Shown in pieces: positions 12,206 through 19,959 of a stretch of DNA of 64,000 bases. Below the pieces are notes generated by a model. It saw only the letters and a list, made by a program, of their open reading frames with translations, made no database searches and was not told where the DNA came from. The position numbers were made by a program, and so were the translations under genes. The stretch comes from Undaria pinnatifida (lineage: Eukaryota > Sar > Phaeophyceae > Laminariales > Alariaceae). The DNA lies in NCBI GenBank assembly GCA_012845835.1, contig JABAKD010000016.1, positions 10,475,007 to 10,539,006 on the forward strand, given 5' to 3'. The first letter of the stretch is position 1, and every line of letters begins with the position of its first letter.

Positions 12206-12910
12206 TCAACTGGCCACGGCCGCGCCTCGAGATTCGTCTACGTTACGTTGGATTCCCCGAGGAAACGCACTGGCGATGTGAACTTGCAAGCACCAAGAGC
12301 CTCGTACGGCTCCCGTTGAAGTCGTGTAGCGCGCCGGGGGAAGAGGGAGTTTAATCGGTCCCGGGTCGTCCAGAAAGCGGACCAGGTATACCTTGTCCTC
12401 GGTAGTGCTCGCGCTGATTTTTCCTAGCCACCATAAACCATCGTCTCCCTTGTACCAAAAGTGGGCTCCCTTAGGAAGTATGGTGTCGTGGTAGCGACGG
12501 AGCCAATCGGTGCGGGAAACACAGGCGTAGCCCGGCGCTAGGAAACGTTCCCCGTTGTTGCGGGAGAGCTCACGCTGTGCCGCCCCGATCCGCATTCGGC
12601 GGTAAAGGCGGTTGGTTTGGCGGTGCTGGTCCGGGGTTCCGGCCCAATAACGCAAGATGTGGGAGCGGGAGAGGTGAAGGTCCATTTCCCGCTCCCAGGA
12701 CGGTTCGGAGAGTCCCGCCCAATGCGTCTTGTATAGCACCGCGATGACGCCACCTCGCCCCCGTACCGACTGATGACCAGTGATCTGCTCCACCTCCAGC
12801 CGTTGGAGGGGAGTCGAAACGTCGTCTTGAGTGACGTGGTACGGCGGGGACTTCTTGGAAAATTTGTTGAGCACATACTGTGTCAGCCCCGCCGGTAGGT
12901 ATTTGGGCAT
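12206..12910 (-). CDS. Integrase C-terminal chromodomain with SH3-like tail
   Basis: It has an ATG at 12910 but is more likely the continuation of integrase in a shifted frame. Residues 38-90 match a chromodomain: LEVEQITGHQ, then a beta strand, KTHWAG (equivalent to VKWKGY), SEPSWE (equivalent to ENTWEP) and a C-terminal helix SRSHILRYW. Two of the three usual aromatic-cage positions (W64, W72) are present. Chromodomains on gypsy integrases direct insertion to marked chromatin. A second compact beta-rich segment at about 146-195 (KGAHFWYKGDDGLWWLGKI, then YLVRFLDDPGP) resembles SH3/Tudor-like folds in its spacing of aromatics. That second call is inference. Confidence 0.8.
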   Translation of the reverse strand: MPKYLPAGLTQYVLNKFSKKSPPYHVTQDDVSTPLQRLEVEQITGHQSVRGRGGVIAVLYKTHWAGLSEPSWEREMDLHLSRSHILRYWAGTPDQHRQTNRLYRRMRIGAAQRELSRNNGERFLAPGYACVSRTDWLRRYHDTILPKGAHFWYKGDDGLWWLGKISASTTEDKVYLVRFLDDPGPIKLPLPPARYTTSTGAVRGSWCLQVHIASAFPRGIQRNVDESRGAAVAS

Positions 12911-15528
12911 GTCCCCGCTGTCGTGGGGGTTGGCCAGGGTTTGCAGCGCTCGATAGCCACACGCCGACGAGCGTCCGAACCAGGTAAGTCGGAAGGGAGA
13001 TCCAAATAAAGGAGGTTGCTCCCGAGCGGCGAGCCGTCCGGGGTCTCGGCGGCGGAGCAGGGACCGACGGCCAGGACCTTGTATGGGCCCGTCCAGTTAA
13101 GCGCGAGTTTGGCCTTGAGTACCTTGGCGTCGGTATTCGCTTTCACACCCTGGCGGATGGTAGAGGCAGAATTGTATACCCATGCCCAACCACCCACAGT
13201 GAAGTTAGGTGCTGGACGCAGCGCGTCGGCGAGGGCGGAGTTTCTGCGGTTAACACGGGAAACGGTGAGGGCGTGGTGTGCGCGGACAATGTCGTTCGCG
13301 CGCTTTTGCCGGTCGGTGGCCAAATCGCAATAGGCCAGGTGGTCACGGGCCAGATTCTGGTGTCCCACGACACCTTTGCGGTCGAAAATCGTCAGGGGGA
13401 GCCGTGGGAGTCTGCCCATGTGGACCTCGTTGGGCGCCAAACCCGTCGCCGCGCTGACAGAGTTGTTGTAAGCGAATTCGACGTGGGGCAGATGCAAGTC
13501 CCAGTCGTCTTGTCGCTCGTTGACGACCATAGCTAGCATTTGTGCCATAGTGTGATTTACCCGCTCAACGCCCCCGTTACAGTTGGGATGGTAGGAGCTT
13601 GTAGCAAGCTTGTGTACACCTAACAGCTGATATACAGCTTGTGAAAGCTTGGAGCAGAACTGCAGTCCGTTGTCCGAGAGTATGGTGCGCGGGCACCCCC
13701 ACAAGGGGATGTATTGGTTCACCAGGATATTGGCTGTACCTTCCGCCGTGAACTCAGCGGCAGTGACGGGGAACATGTCGGCCCGACGACTGAAGCGATC
13801 GGTGAACAGCAGGATGTAGGTGTTGCCTCGCGGTGTGACCGGAAGGGGGCCGAAGTAGTCAACACTGACGGCGATACCTGGACCTTCCGGCAGAGGCATT
13901 GTGATGATGGGCCAGCGGACAGTCAGCCGTGGGGTTTTTCGCGCTTGGCACTTCAAGCAGTGGCGAAGCCACCACCGGGTACACACACTCATGCCAATCC
14001 ACCAATAAAAACGCTCCAGCATGCGCAACGTGCGCGTGGTGCCAAGGTGGCAGGAGGCCGTCGAGTGGCAAGCTTGCATGATCCAAGGGCGCATGAGCAG
14101 GGGAACGTAGATGTGAACTGGCTCGTTGTTTAGCAAGCAAGCAGCTCGCCCCACAGAGTTCGGTTTGTCAGAGCTTGTTTGCGGGAGTGTCGGTTTACGG
14201 ACGAGCAGGACAACGTCGTCGTCGGTTGTATGTAGTCGACCCTTATCCGCCAGTTCCTGGATGTCTGAGAGAGAGGGACGCTTGGGCGAGGGGTAGCATG
14301 CCAAGAAGTCCGGTGGCAGGGCCGACGGCCGGCCGATAGAGATGTAACGTATCGTGGCGTGGCACGTCGGCTCTGCGTGTTGTTCGCGCTTCCAATCAGC
14401 ATGTGAATAACGCGCGACGGAATCCGCGAATCGCAACTCAGCAGCGTCGCCGAGGGCATCCGACCTTGTAAGTGTAGCCGGCGTTTCACCAGGAGGAGTC
14501 GTAAGCCGTAGGAGCGGAGTTCCCATAGGCTCTGCGTGGTCGTGGTCGGACGGAAGTGGTACCGTGCGGGCCGGCGGGTCGGCAAGAGTAGGGGTCGCGG
14601 CGACTGACGGAGCCGACCGCGGCCGTCGGGCTCGCGGCGGAGTTGTAACTCGTCTGGGCGATGACTGGGGAACCCCGCCGGGCCCGAAGCCATAGTCGAC
14701 AGCAGGGGGTGCCTTACCAGCTGCTGTAGCTGAACGCCGGCGCGTCCGAGTGGAGATGCGGTCCGAAAAGGGCGTCATCGTCTGGGGCGCCGGAGATCCA
14801 GGCGAGGTTGGGACGGGCGCGGTCGGGCCCCTGGGCTCGACGGGGTTTGTCCCTTGTACCGAGCTCCGGGAAGGAGTCGGTTGGGCCACTGATGTCGTGG
14901 CAGCCGGGGCTTCGGCGGAGTCCTCGTTGGTCATGATGGGTACAGCAAAAACCGAAGCGAAATTGTAGTCGGCTGTACGCGAGCCCCCGCCTCGGCCGGG
15001 CGAGCTATCGACGGTGGCGGTGGATGCAGAAACACGAGCGACGAATCTCCTGGAAGGAGCAGGAAGGTCGTCAAGCCTCATACGTGGACCGTGTGTGCGA
15101 AAATCGCAAAAGTCGGCAAGAGTGAGAGGAAGCCCACCTAAGGCATTACTTTCGGTGCGGGGCATTAGCCCACCCAAGCCGACACCCGGTATCGGAGAAG
15201 AAGGAGTGTACAGCCCGCAAGCCCGTATGAGGTATATACCACCATCCTCAACAGGGGTAAGGCTCGTCGAACCATTGCGGTCGTGTTCCGTGGCAGGCTC
15301 CGGCAAGCGAGACAGGAAGCCAGCGTTGCCGTTTGCGCTTCCTTTTCGGTATTCGAGGGTGTAATCGAATGCGGTGAGGAACTCGAGCCATCTCTGGACT
15401 CGGCCGTTGTGATTCCCCACTTTGCCTATGTTTTCCAGAGCCTTGTGGTCTGAGAATATTCGGAACTTGGTGCCCCAAAGGTAGCCGCGGAGGCGCTTGA
15501 GAGCCCAGACGATGCTGCCAGCCTCCAA
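12883..15528 (-). CDS. pol: RNase H C-terminal half and integrase
   Basis: The meaningful sequence starts at about 15528 (LEAGSIVWALKRL), although the frame is open to 15696. RNase H continues with FRIFSDHKALENI and a closing motif reading ANGNAGFLSRLP, where family members normally have Asp in place of the Gly before FLSR. A ~330-residue Pro/Ser/Arg-rich insert follows. Integrase has an HHCC zinc domain (H544, H550, C580, C583 of the open frame) and the catalytic triad D613, D675, E711 with the D,D-35-E spacing (VDYFGP, LSDNG, GGVERVN). A GPY-type module (LNWTGPYKVL) lies near residue 870. The frame overlaps the chromodomain frame by 28 nt. Confidence 0.92.
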   Translation of the reverse strand: MEAGSIVWALKRLRGYLWGTKFRIFSDHKALENIGKVGNHNGRVQRWLEFLTAFDYTLEYRKGSANGNAGFLSRLPEPATEHDRNGSTSLTPVEDGGIYLIRACGLYTPSSPIPGVGLGGLMPRTESNALGGLPLTLADFCDFRTHGPRMRLDDLPAPSRRFVARVSASTATVDSSPGRGGGSRTADYNFASVFAVPIMTNEDSAEAPAATTSVAQPTPSRSSVQGTNPVEPRGPTAPVPTSPGSPAPQTMTPFSDRISTRTRRRSATAAGKAPPAVDYGFGPGGVPQSSPRRVTTPPRARRPRSAPSVAATPTLADPPARTVPLPSDHDHAEPMGTPLLRLTTPPGETPATLTRSDALGDAAELRFADSVARYSHADWKREQHAEPTCHATIRYISIGRPSALPPDFLACYPSPKRPSLSDIQELADKGRLHTTDDDVVLLVRKPTLPQTSSDKPNSVGRAACLLNNEPVHIYVPLLMRPWIMQACHSTASCHLGTTRTLRMLERFYWWIGMSVCTRWWLRHCLKCQARKTPRLTVRWPIITMPLPEGPGIAVSVDYFGPLPVTPRGNTYILLFTDRFSRRADMFPVTAAEFTAEGTANILVNQYIPLWGCPRTILSDNGLQFCSKLSQAVYQLLGVHKLATSSYHPNCNGGVERVNHTMAQMLAMVVNERQDDWDLHLPHVEFAYNNSVSAATGLAPNEVHMGRLPRLPLTIFDRKGVVGHQNLARDHLAYCDLATDRQKRANDIVRAHHALTVSRVNRRNSALADALRPAPNFTVGGWAWVYNSASTIRQGVKANTDAKVLKAKLALNWTGPYKVLAVGPCSAAETPDGSPLGSNLLYLDLPSDLPGSDARRRVAIERCKPWPTPTTAGTCPNTYRRG

Positions 15529-17279
15529 ATTAGAGGAGTCCAATGCCTTTCCGAGTCGAGCGTAGCTCGACTGATGTATGCGATGGGTTTTATGGAGCCG
15601 TCCGTCTGCTCCTGTTCGAGAGCGGCTCCGAACCCGTCGATGCAGGCATCGCAGTACACATGGAACGGGCGAGTGCCGTCGGCGACGGCGTCCCAATCAG
15701 GGAAAACGAGGACCGGCGGGGTCGTGAGCTCCGCCAAGATTTCTCTCACCAACTTCTCCATATCAGGCGTGAAGGCAAACTTTACCCCCTTCCGAAGGAG
15801 TGCGTTAATAGGACGAAGTCTTTTCGATAAGTCGGGCAAAAATTTGCGGTAATAGTTGATACCACCCATGAGTGCGCGCACCTGCTTAACGTCAGTGGGC
15901 ATCGGCATATTGGTCAATGCCGACACTTTTTCCAAATTTGGGCGTAGGCCTGCTGGAGAAATGGAGTGGCCTAGAAAGTTCGCATTGGTAGCGCCCAAAC
16001 GCGCCTTCGAGGGGGAAAGCTTGAGATTGTGCTTTCGAAGGCGTTCGAAGAGAGAGCGAATCGTCCGAACATGCGATACCGGGTCGGAGTCGAACACGAT
16101 GACATCGTCGAGGTAAGCTGCCACCTGTGTCAAACCCTTGATCACCTCATTGATAACCTTGACGAACCACCCAGGCGAGGCGCTGCTGCCCTGGGGCATA
16201 ACGAGCCACTCATAAAGGCCCGTGGGTGTGCAGAACGCTGTAAGGGGAACTGTGTCCTTGTGTGCCGTTATCTGGTGGAACGAGGAAACCAAGTCGAACA
16301 GGGAAAACACCCGACCTGAGCCCAAGGAGTCCAGGACCTGGTCCACGCGCGGAATCGGCAGTTGACTGAGCTTGCTAATTTGTTTGAGCTTCTTGTAGTT
16401 CACCGTGATCCTCACACCGCCAGATTTCTTCGGGATGACCACCAGCGGGCTCGAGTACGGTGAGGTCGAGTGCTGAATCAGCCCAGCCGCGAGGTACTGG
16501 TTAAGGGTCGCGTCCACTTCTCTGGCCAGTATAGGGTTTATGCGATGGGGCCGTGAAGTGGCCGGAGCGCTGCCCTCCGGAACCGAGATTTCAAAGGGCA
16601 TTAGGGAGCATGACCCAAAGTCCGTCTTCGAGGTGGAGAACACGTCAGAAAAGTCGCAGAGCACATCCCCCAGTTGCTCAATGGTCGGGGGGTCCCAACC
16701 AGGGTCGTGTAAGTCGAACGCAATCTCCCGCAGGTGCGGTGGGAGTCGGGCCCAGACGCGTAGAAATGCAGCACGTTGGACCGGGTTCAAACGTTCCATA
16801 AGCGTCGGCGAGGGCGACGGTACGGCGGGAACTATCTCCTCCGCGCCGGTCGGGCTCGCGACCGCAGAGACCTGGCTGTCCGAAGTCTGGCCAGGGTGAG
16901 GACCCGCAGCCTCGATAGGGTGTTGCAAGGCACCCAGCGGGATGCGCAAAAGTGGGGCGTCGGCGACCCCGATAAGGTCGCCTGGCTCGAGGTCCGCGAC
17001 ACCTATGACGGGAAGCACCTGTCGTCCTGAAGCAACAAAGTGTTTCTGTCCCGAAAGAACATCCGGCTGCGGCAGTATGTCGACAAGATAGTGTCCTGTG
17101 AGCGCAGGAAAGCCGTTACTGCGCACCAAGTTGACCTCGAGCAGTTGGGGCTCGTCCGACAAAGTGACGCCTGTAGAGCCATCATAGCGAAGATGGAAAG
17201 CACCGTTCGATGCTGCGGGGTCGACGGCATAAGCCGCTACGCCTGCTGTGGCGTGGTGGGACAACGTCAGCTCGCCCAA
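15426..17279 (-). CDS. pol: Reverse transcriptase and start of RNase H
   Basis: A 617-codon frame without an ATG start. It continues the protease end, probably through a -1 shift or indel. RT lies at about residues 255-440, with a VVIPKKSGGVR-type finger, FSLFDLVSSFHQI (first catalytic Asp), a MPQG motif and YLDDVIVF (catalytic Asp pair, residues 390-392). The connection ends in NFLGHSIS and YYRKFLPDLS. RNase H begins at about residue 540 with VYCDACIDGFGAAL and runs to ERHWTPL near residue 582. After that the reading frame is wrong and the match jumps to the next frame near 15530. The final ~35 residues are therefore out-of-frame sequence. Confidence 0.93.
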   Translation of the reverse strand: MGELTLSHHATAGVAAYAVDPAASNGAFHLRYDGSTGVTLSDEPQLLEVNLVRSNGFPALTGHYLVDILPQPDVLSGQKHFVASGRQVLPVIGVADLEPGDLIGVADAPLLRIPLGALQHPIEAAGPHPGQTSDSQVSAVASPTGAEEIVPAVPSPSPTLMERLNPVQRAAFLRVWARLPPHLREIAFDLHDPGWDPPTIEQLGDVLCDFSDVFSTSKTDFGSCSLMPFEISVPEGSAPATSRPHRINPILAREVDATLNQYLAAGLIQHSTSPYSSPLVVIPKKSGGVRITVNYKKLKQISKLSQLPIPRVDQVLDSLGSGRVFSLFDLVSSFHQITAHKDTVPLTAFCTPTGLYEWLVMPQGSSASPGWFVKVINEVIKGLTQVAAYLDDVIVFDSDPVSHVRTIRSLFERLRKHNLKLSPSKARLGATNANFLGHSISPAGLRPNLEKVSALTNMPMPTDVKQVRALMGGINYYRKFLPDLSKRLRPINALLRKGVKFAFTPDMEKLVREILAELTTPPVLVFPDWDAVADGTRPFHVYCDACIDGFGAALEQEQTDGSIKPIAYISRATLDSERHWTPLIWRLAASSGLSSASAATFGAPSSEYSQTTRLWKT

Positions 17280-18287
17280 ACCCGATTATCGAGAGGACGA
17301 GGGGGCAGGGCGCGGTACGAACGGATGTTGAAGCGCATCCAACTGTCGCGGCCCAGCAAGACAGCGTGCTGCATGACCGAAGGAGGGACCACGCATGCCC
17401 ACACCGCGAGAGAGCATGTTGGTTCTTTTTTGAGGAAGAATTGAACGCTCAGACGGATGTGGGTCGCGGTCCGTAAAGGGGCGGATTCGCCAAAGCCACC
17501 CCAGGAGCGAGGGCTGCTAGGCCGCTCGCACGTCGATGAGGCGGCGCCTACCGATAGCATACGATCCAACACGTCACGACGGATGAAGGTTTGGGGGGAG
17601 CCAGTGTCAAGCAGCGCTGTACATATGTAGGGCGCAATAGCGTCCCCTCCGCTATGTATTGCAATATCGGTAGTGAAAGAATCGTCGTCCAGGGTCACGG
17701 TACCCCCAACGAGGCAGGGGCCATGTTCTGGCAGTGCGCGGTCTGAGGCGCCGCGAGAAGCTACCGCCAAAACCTCCGGGCTTTGATCGGCGGGTGTACC
17801 CGAAAAATAGGCCGAAGGAGGGCCTTGGGCAGCGCCGACCGCGGTCCCCAAGCGCGACTGCTGAGCGGACGAAATTTCATGGATTCCAGCATTCCCGGTG
17901 GGCCTGCGGAATCGACGAGGGGAGGCCGGGTGTGGCGATCCGTCCTCGCAGTCGCGAATTGCTTCGCGAACGGCAGAGAGTGCCTCACCGAGCAAATTTT
18001 TTCCTCTCCACTTGTGTGGATCCTTGGCGTGGGGGTCGTCCGCCCGGAGACCAATACCCCACACAGTGTCTAGAGGACTGGCCTCTGCCAGAAATTTGTT
18101 GCCAGTGCTCAAAAGGTGATTTTTCATGGCTGGGTTCTGCGTAAATTTGGCATAGTTGCCAGATAACACGGCATTTTGCTTCTCCCTGTCCCAAACGGCG
18201 GCGTCAAAATTGCGCACACCTCGACCGACGCGTTTGTGTGTGCTGGGGTCAGACGATGACATGATGAGCTCCACTGCGCGATGGTCT
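17267..18287 (-). CDS. NADAR domain, C-terminal part, and aspartic protease
   Basis: It opens without an ATG and continues the NADAR fold: SSSDPSTHKRVGR, then VRNFDAAVW, GNYAKFTQNP, LAEASPLDTVWGIGL, and WRGKNLLGEAL about 100 residues in. These are in the family's order and spacing, ending at about 17950. After a ~100-residue spacer comes a retropepsin-like aspartic protease: catalytic LLDTGSPQTF at about 17610 and the second conserved ALLGRDSW-type motif (VLLGRDSW) at about 17350. The protease would process the Gag-Pol precursor. The frame ends 13 nt into the RT frame, which is reached by a -1 shift. NADAR between Gag and protease is not part of standard Ty3/gypsy organisation. Confidence 0.88.
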
Positions 18288-18725
18288 TTAAAAAGCCGCC
18301 TTTTCAGCCATCATAAACTGCTCCGCGCAAGAATATGAGACGTCGTCGACGACAAACGACGAAGGAGACCACTGCGAGAAAAAGGACGGCGGTTGCCAGA
18401 ACAACACTACTTTGTCTGTAGAGTATTCGAGGGAAGGGTCAAAAGTCGACGGTGCCAACCCGTCGGAGGCCGTGTTAGGTATATGAGCTTGTAATGTCCC
18501 CGTCTGGGGACACCAGTCTCTGGCACTTTGGGCCTGCAGTGTCCCCGTCTGAGAACGCCCGGCCTCGGGAGCACGGCGCGAGCCCGAACCCACGGGTGGT
18601 CGCGTCGTGGCCTTGTCGCTCTTTGGCGTAAAATCGCAAGGAACTGCTCTCACTGCACCCGAAGGGACAGGGGGCTCGGAGCTGTTACTGAGACGACGAG
18701 AGGCGCGATTCTTCCGTATCTTCAC
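18288..18725 (-). CDS. NADAR domain, N-terminal part
   Basis: The last 45 residues match the start of the NADAR (YbiA/DUF1768) fold: LFWQPPSFFSQWSPSSF, then a VVDDVSYSCAEQFMM stretch and MAEKAAF. In this family the FxN/Q-F-S and CAEQxMMxxKA motifs line the nucleotide pocket. The first 100 residues are linker with a short duplicated QTGTLQA. The frame stops at TAA (18290-18288) in the middle of the domain. The rest of the domain continues in the +1 frame directly after a run of five T on the coding strand (18294-18290). NADAR proteins cleave N-glycosidic bonds: riboflavin-pathway intermediates in YbiA/COG3236, and ADP-ribose on guanine in DarT1-linked NADARs. Which applies here is unknown. Confidence 0.85.
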   Translation of the reverse strand: MKIRKNRASRRLSNSSEPPVPSGAVRAVPCDFTPKSDKATTRPPVGSGSRRAPEAGRSQTGTLQAQSARDWCPQTGTLQAHIPNTASDGLAPSTFDPSLEYSTDKVVLFWQPPSFFSQWSPSSFVVDDVSYSCAEQFMMAEKAAF

Positions 18726-19560
18726 GAGAATAGCGTCCAGCTGATCGGGCTGGAGGCCGTGGCGTCACCACTGGCCCGTTGCGCAGTGTCGGATCTATAT
18801 CCTGTGCCACTGGGGCAGACGTAGCCTGATGCACGTGGGTTAGCGTGCTTAAAGACGGAGCAGGGTCCGTAGACCCTGTGGGCGTCTTCGAGAGCGGGGC
18901 TCGGGCAAGCGGAAATAAATTCTTCGCCCGAGAGGGCTCCTTCCCGTTAGCCTTCTTGGAGGAGAGAGACGAGGTAGCTAAGCTTGTCGGCTCCTCCTTG
19001 ATGGGAAAAAGGATAGAGCGCCCGCTACTATCGCGAGGAGACACCGACTCAAATCTTGGAAAAGATCTCGGTGCATATGGGGTGGCTTTCCCACACCTCA
19101 AGCCAACCGCCGCTTTACGGTCAGGAAGAGGTGGAGACGAACCCGTTCGCGTATGGGGGCGACGCGTCGTCGCCGCAGTTTTCTTGCTGCGCGACGCGTG
19201 CCTTAGGGGAGCGTGCAAGGTGCAGGCTCCTGAGTCATGGTTAAGGGGGGCAGCGTTAGGGGCGCGTGCCTCCGTTGTCGAGCTTGAGCCACGGCAGGGG
19301 TTAACGGCGTTGGAAGCACTGGTCCCCATTGCCGAACTCGGACCATGATCGAGGGGGGCGTCACTGTGGGCGCACACCCCCTTCGTAGAAAATGTAACCT
19401 GGCTGGGGGGGGGCATACTGGGAGCCCTGGTCCCCACCGCCGGCACTGCGCCGTGAAAGTCATCAGGCGCCGTAGGAGCCGTTGGGCTCTTGACAGAAGT
19501 AATTTGTGCCGCGCCACGTGTAAGGCGAACGACAGGCACACGAGCATCTTGTGAAATCAA
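18685..19560 (-). CDS. Pro/Ser/Thr-rich linker between Gag and NADAR
   Basis: About 290 residues of low complexity, rich in Pro, Ser, Thr, Ala and Arg, with short semi-repeated blocks (SSTTEARAPNA, SSAMGTSASNA) and no recognisable fold. It is in the same frame as the preceding fragment but separated from it by a stop near 19624. It overlaps the next frame (NADAR, N-terminal part) by about 40 nt in +1 register. In a working element it would be part of a long Pol precursor. Such disordered linkers are common between retroelement domains. Confidence 0.5.
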   Translation of the reverse strand: MISQDARVPVVRLTRGAAQITSVKSPTAPTAPDDFHGAVPAVGTRAPSMPPPSQVTFSTKGVCAHSDAPLDHGPSSAMGTSASNAVNPCRGSSSTTEARAPNAAPLNHDSGACTLHAPLRHASRSKKTAATTRRPHTRTGSSPPLPDRKAAVGLRCGKATPYAPRSFPRFESVSPRDSSGRSILFPIKEEPTSLATSSLSSKKANGKEPSRAKNLFPLARAPLSKTPTGSTDPAPSLSTLTHVHQATSAPVAQDIDPTLRNGPVVTPRPPARSAGRYSREDTEESRLSSSQ

Positions 19561-19623
19561 AGGAAGTGTCTCCGACAGTGCCGTCGGCGTACGGGTCGGG
19601 TGTGCCGTACCGCCGTCGCCCTG

Positions 19624-19959
19624 TCAGTTGCCAGTGCGAAAGGTACCTGGTTGGCGCGCGTTGGGGTTTCCGCTCGGATTGTGGGTTGCCCCGAAACGTT
19701 TCCCCGGAGCAGACACGGAAGCCGAGGAGGCTGGCGAGGGCGGGACAGCACCTTGTTGGCCAGGCGTGTATGTGCTGTTGTTGTTACCGCTGTGGCTGTT
19801 TGTCTGTCCCTGATCCCCGTGGGTACCCTCGTGATTAGTTTGAACGATTTCGGCGATTTTTGTTGTACGTTTGCGAGCGAGAAGAGCGTCCGTCGCGGCG
19901 GTAGCTAACCATACGTGCTTGCCACCGTCGGAAAACGTCATCATCGCCAAGTTGGCCAA
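19624..19959 (-). CDS. Gag-linker continuation frame
   Basis: This frame overlaps the gag end by 125 nt in +1 register and begins with no ATG, so it could be reached only by frameshifting or after an indel. It encodes a short hydrophilic stretch rich in Gly, Asn, Ser and Pro and stops at 19624. I see no domain. It may be the start of the linker that leads to the NADAR and protease regions. Confidence 0.4.
   Translation of the reverse strand: MANLAMMTFSDGGKHVWLATAATDALLARKRTTKIAEIVQTNHEGTHGDQGQTNSHSGNNNSTYTPGQQGAVPPSPASSASVSAPGKRFGATHNPSGNPNARQPGTFRTGN

Noticed and set aside
17260-17285. Canonical -1 slippery heptamer GGGTTTG at the protease-RT junction
   Set aside because: The word is present, but its register relative to the upstream frame is wrong for simultaneous -1 slippage.
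13016-19348. Plus-strand frames across the pol region
   Set aside because: All are antisense to well-supported protease, RT, RNase H and integrase sequence.
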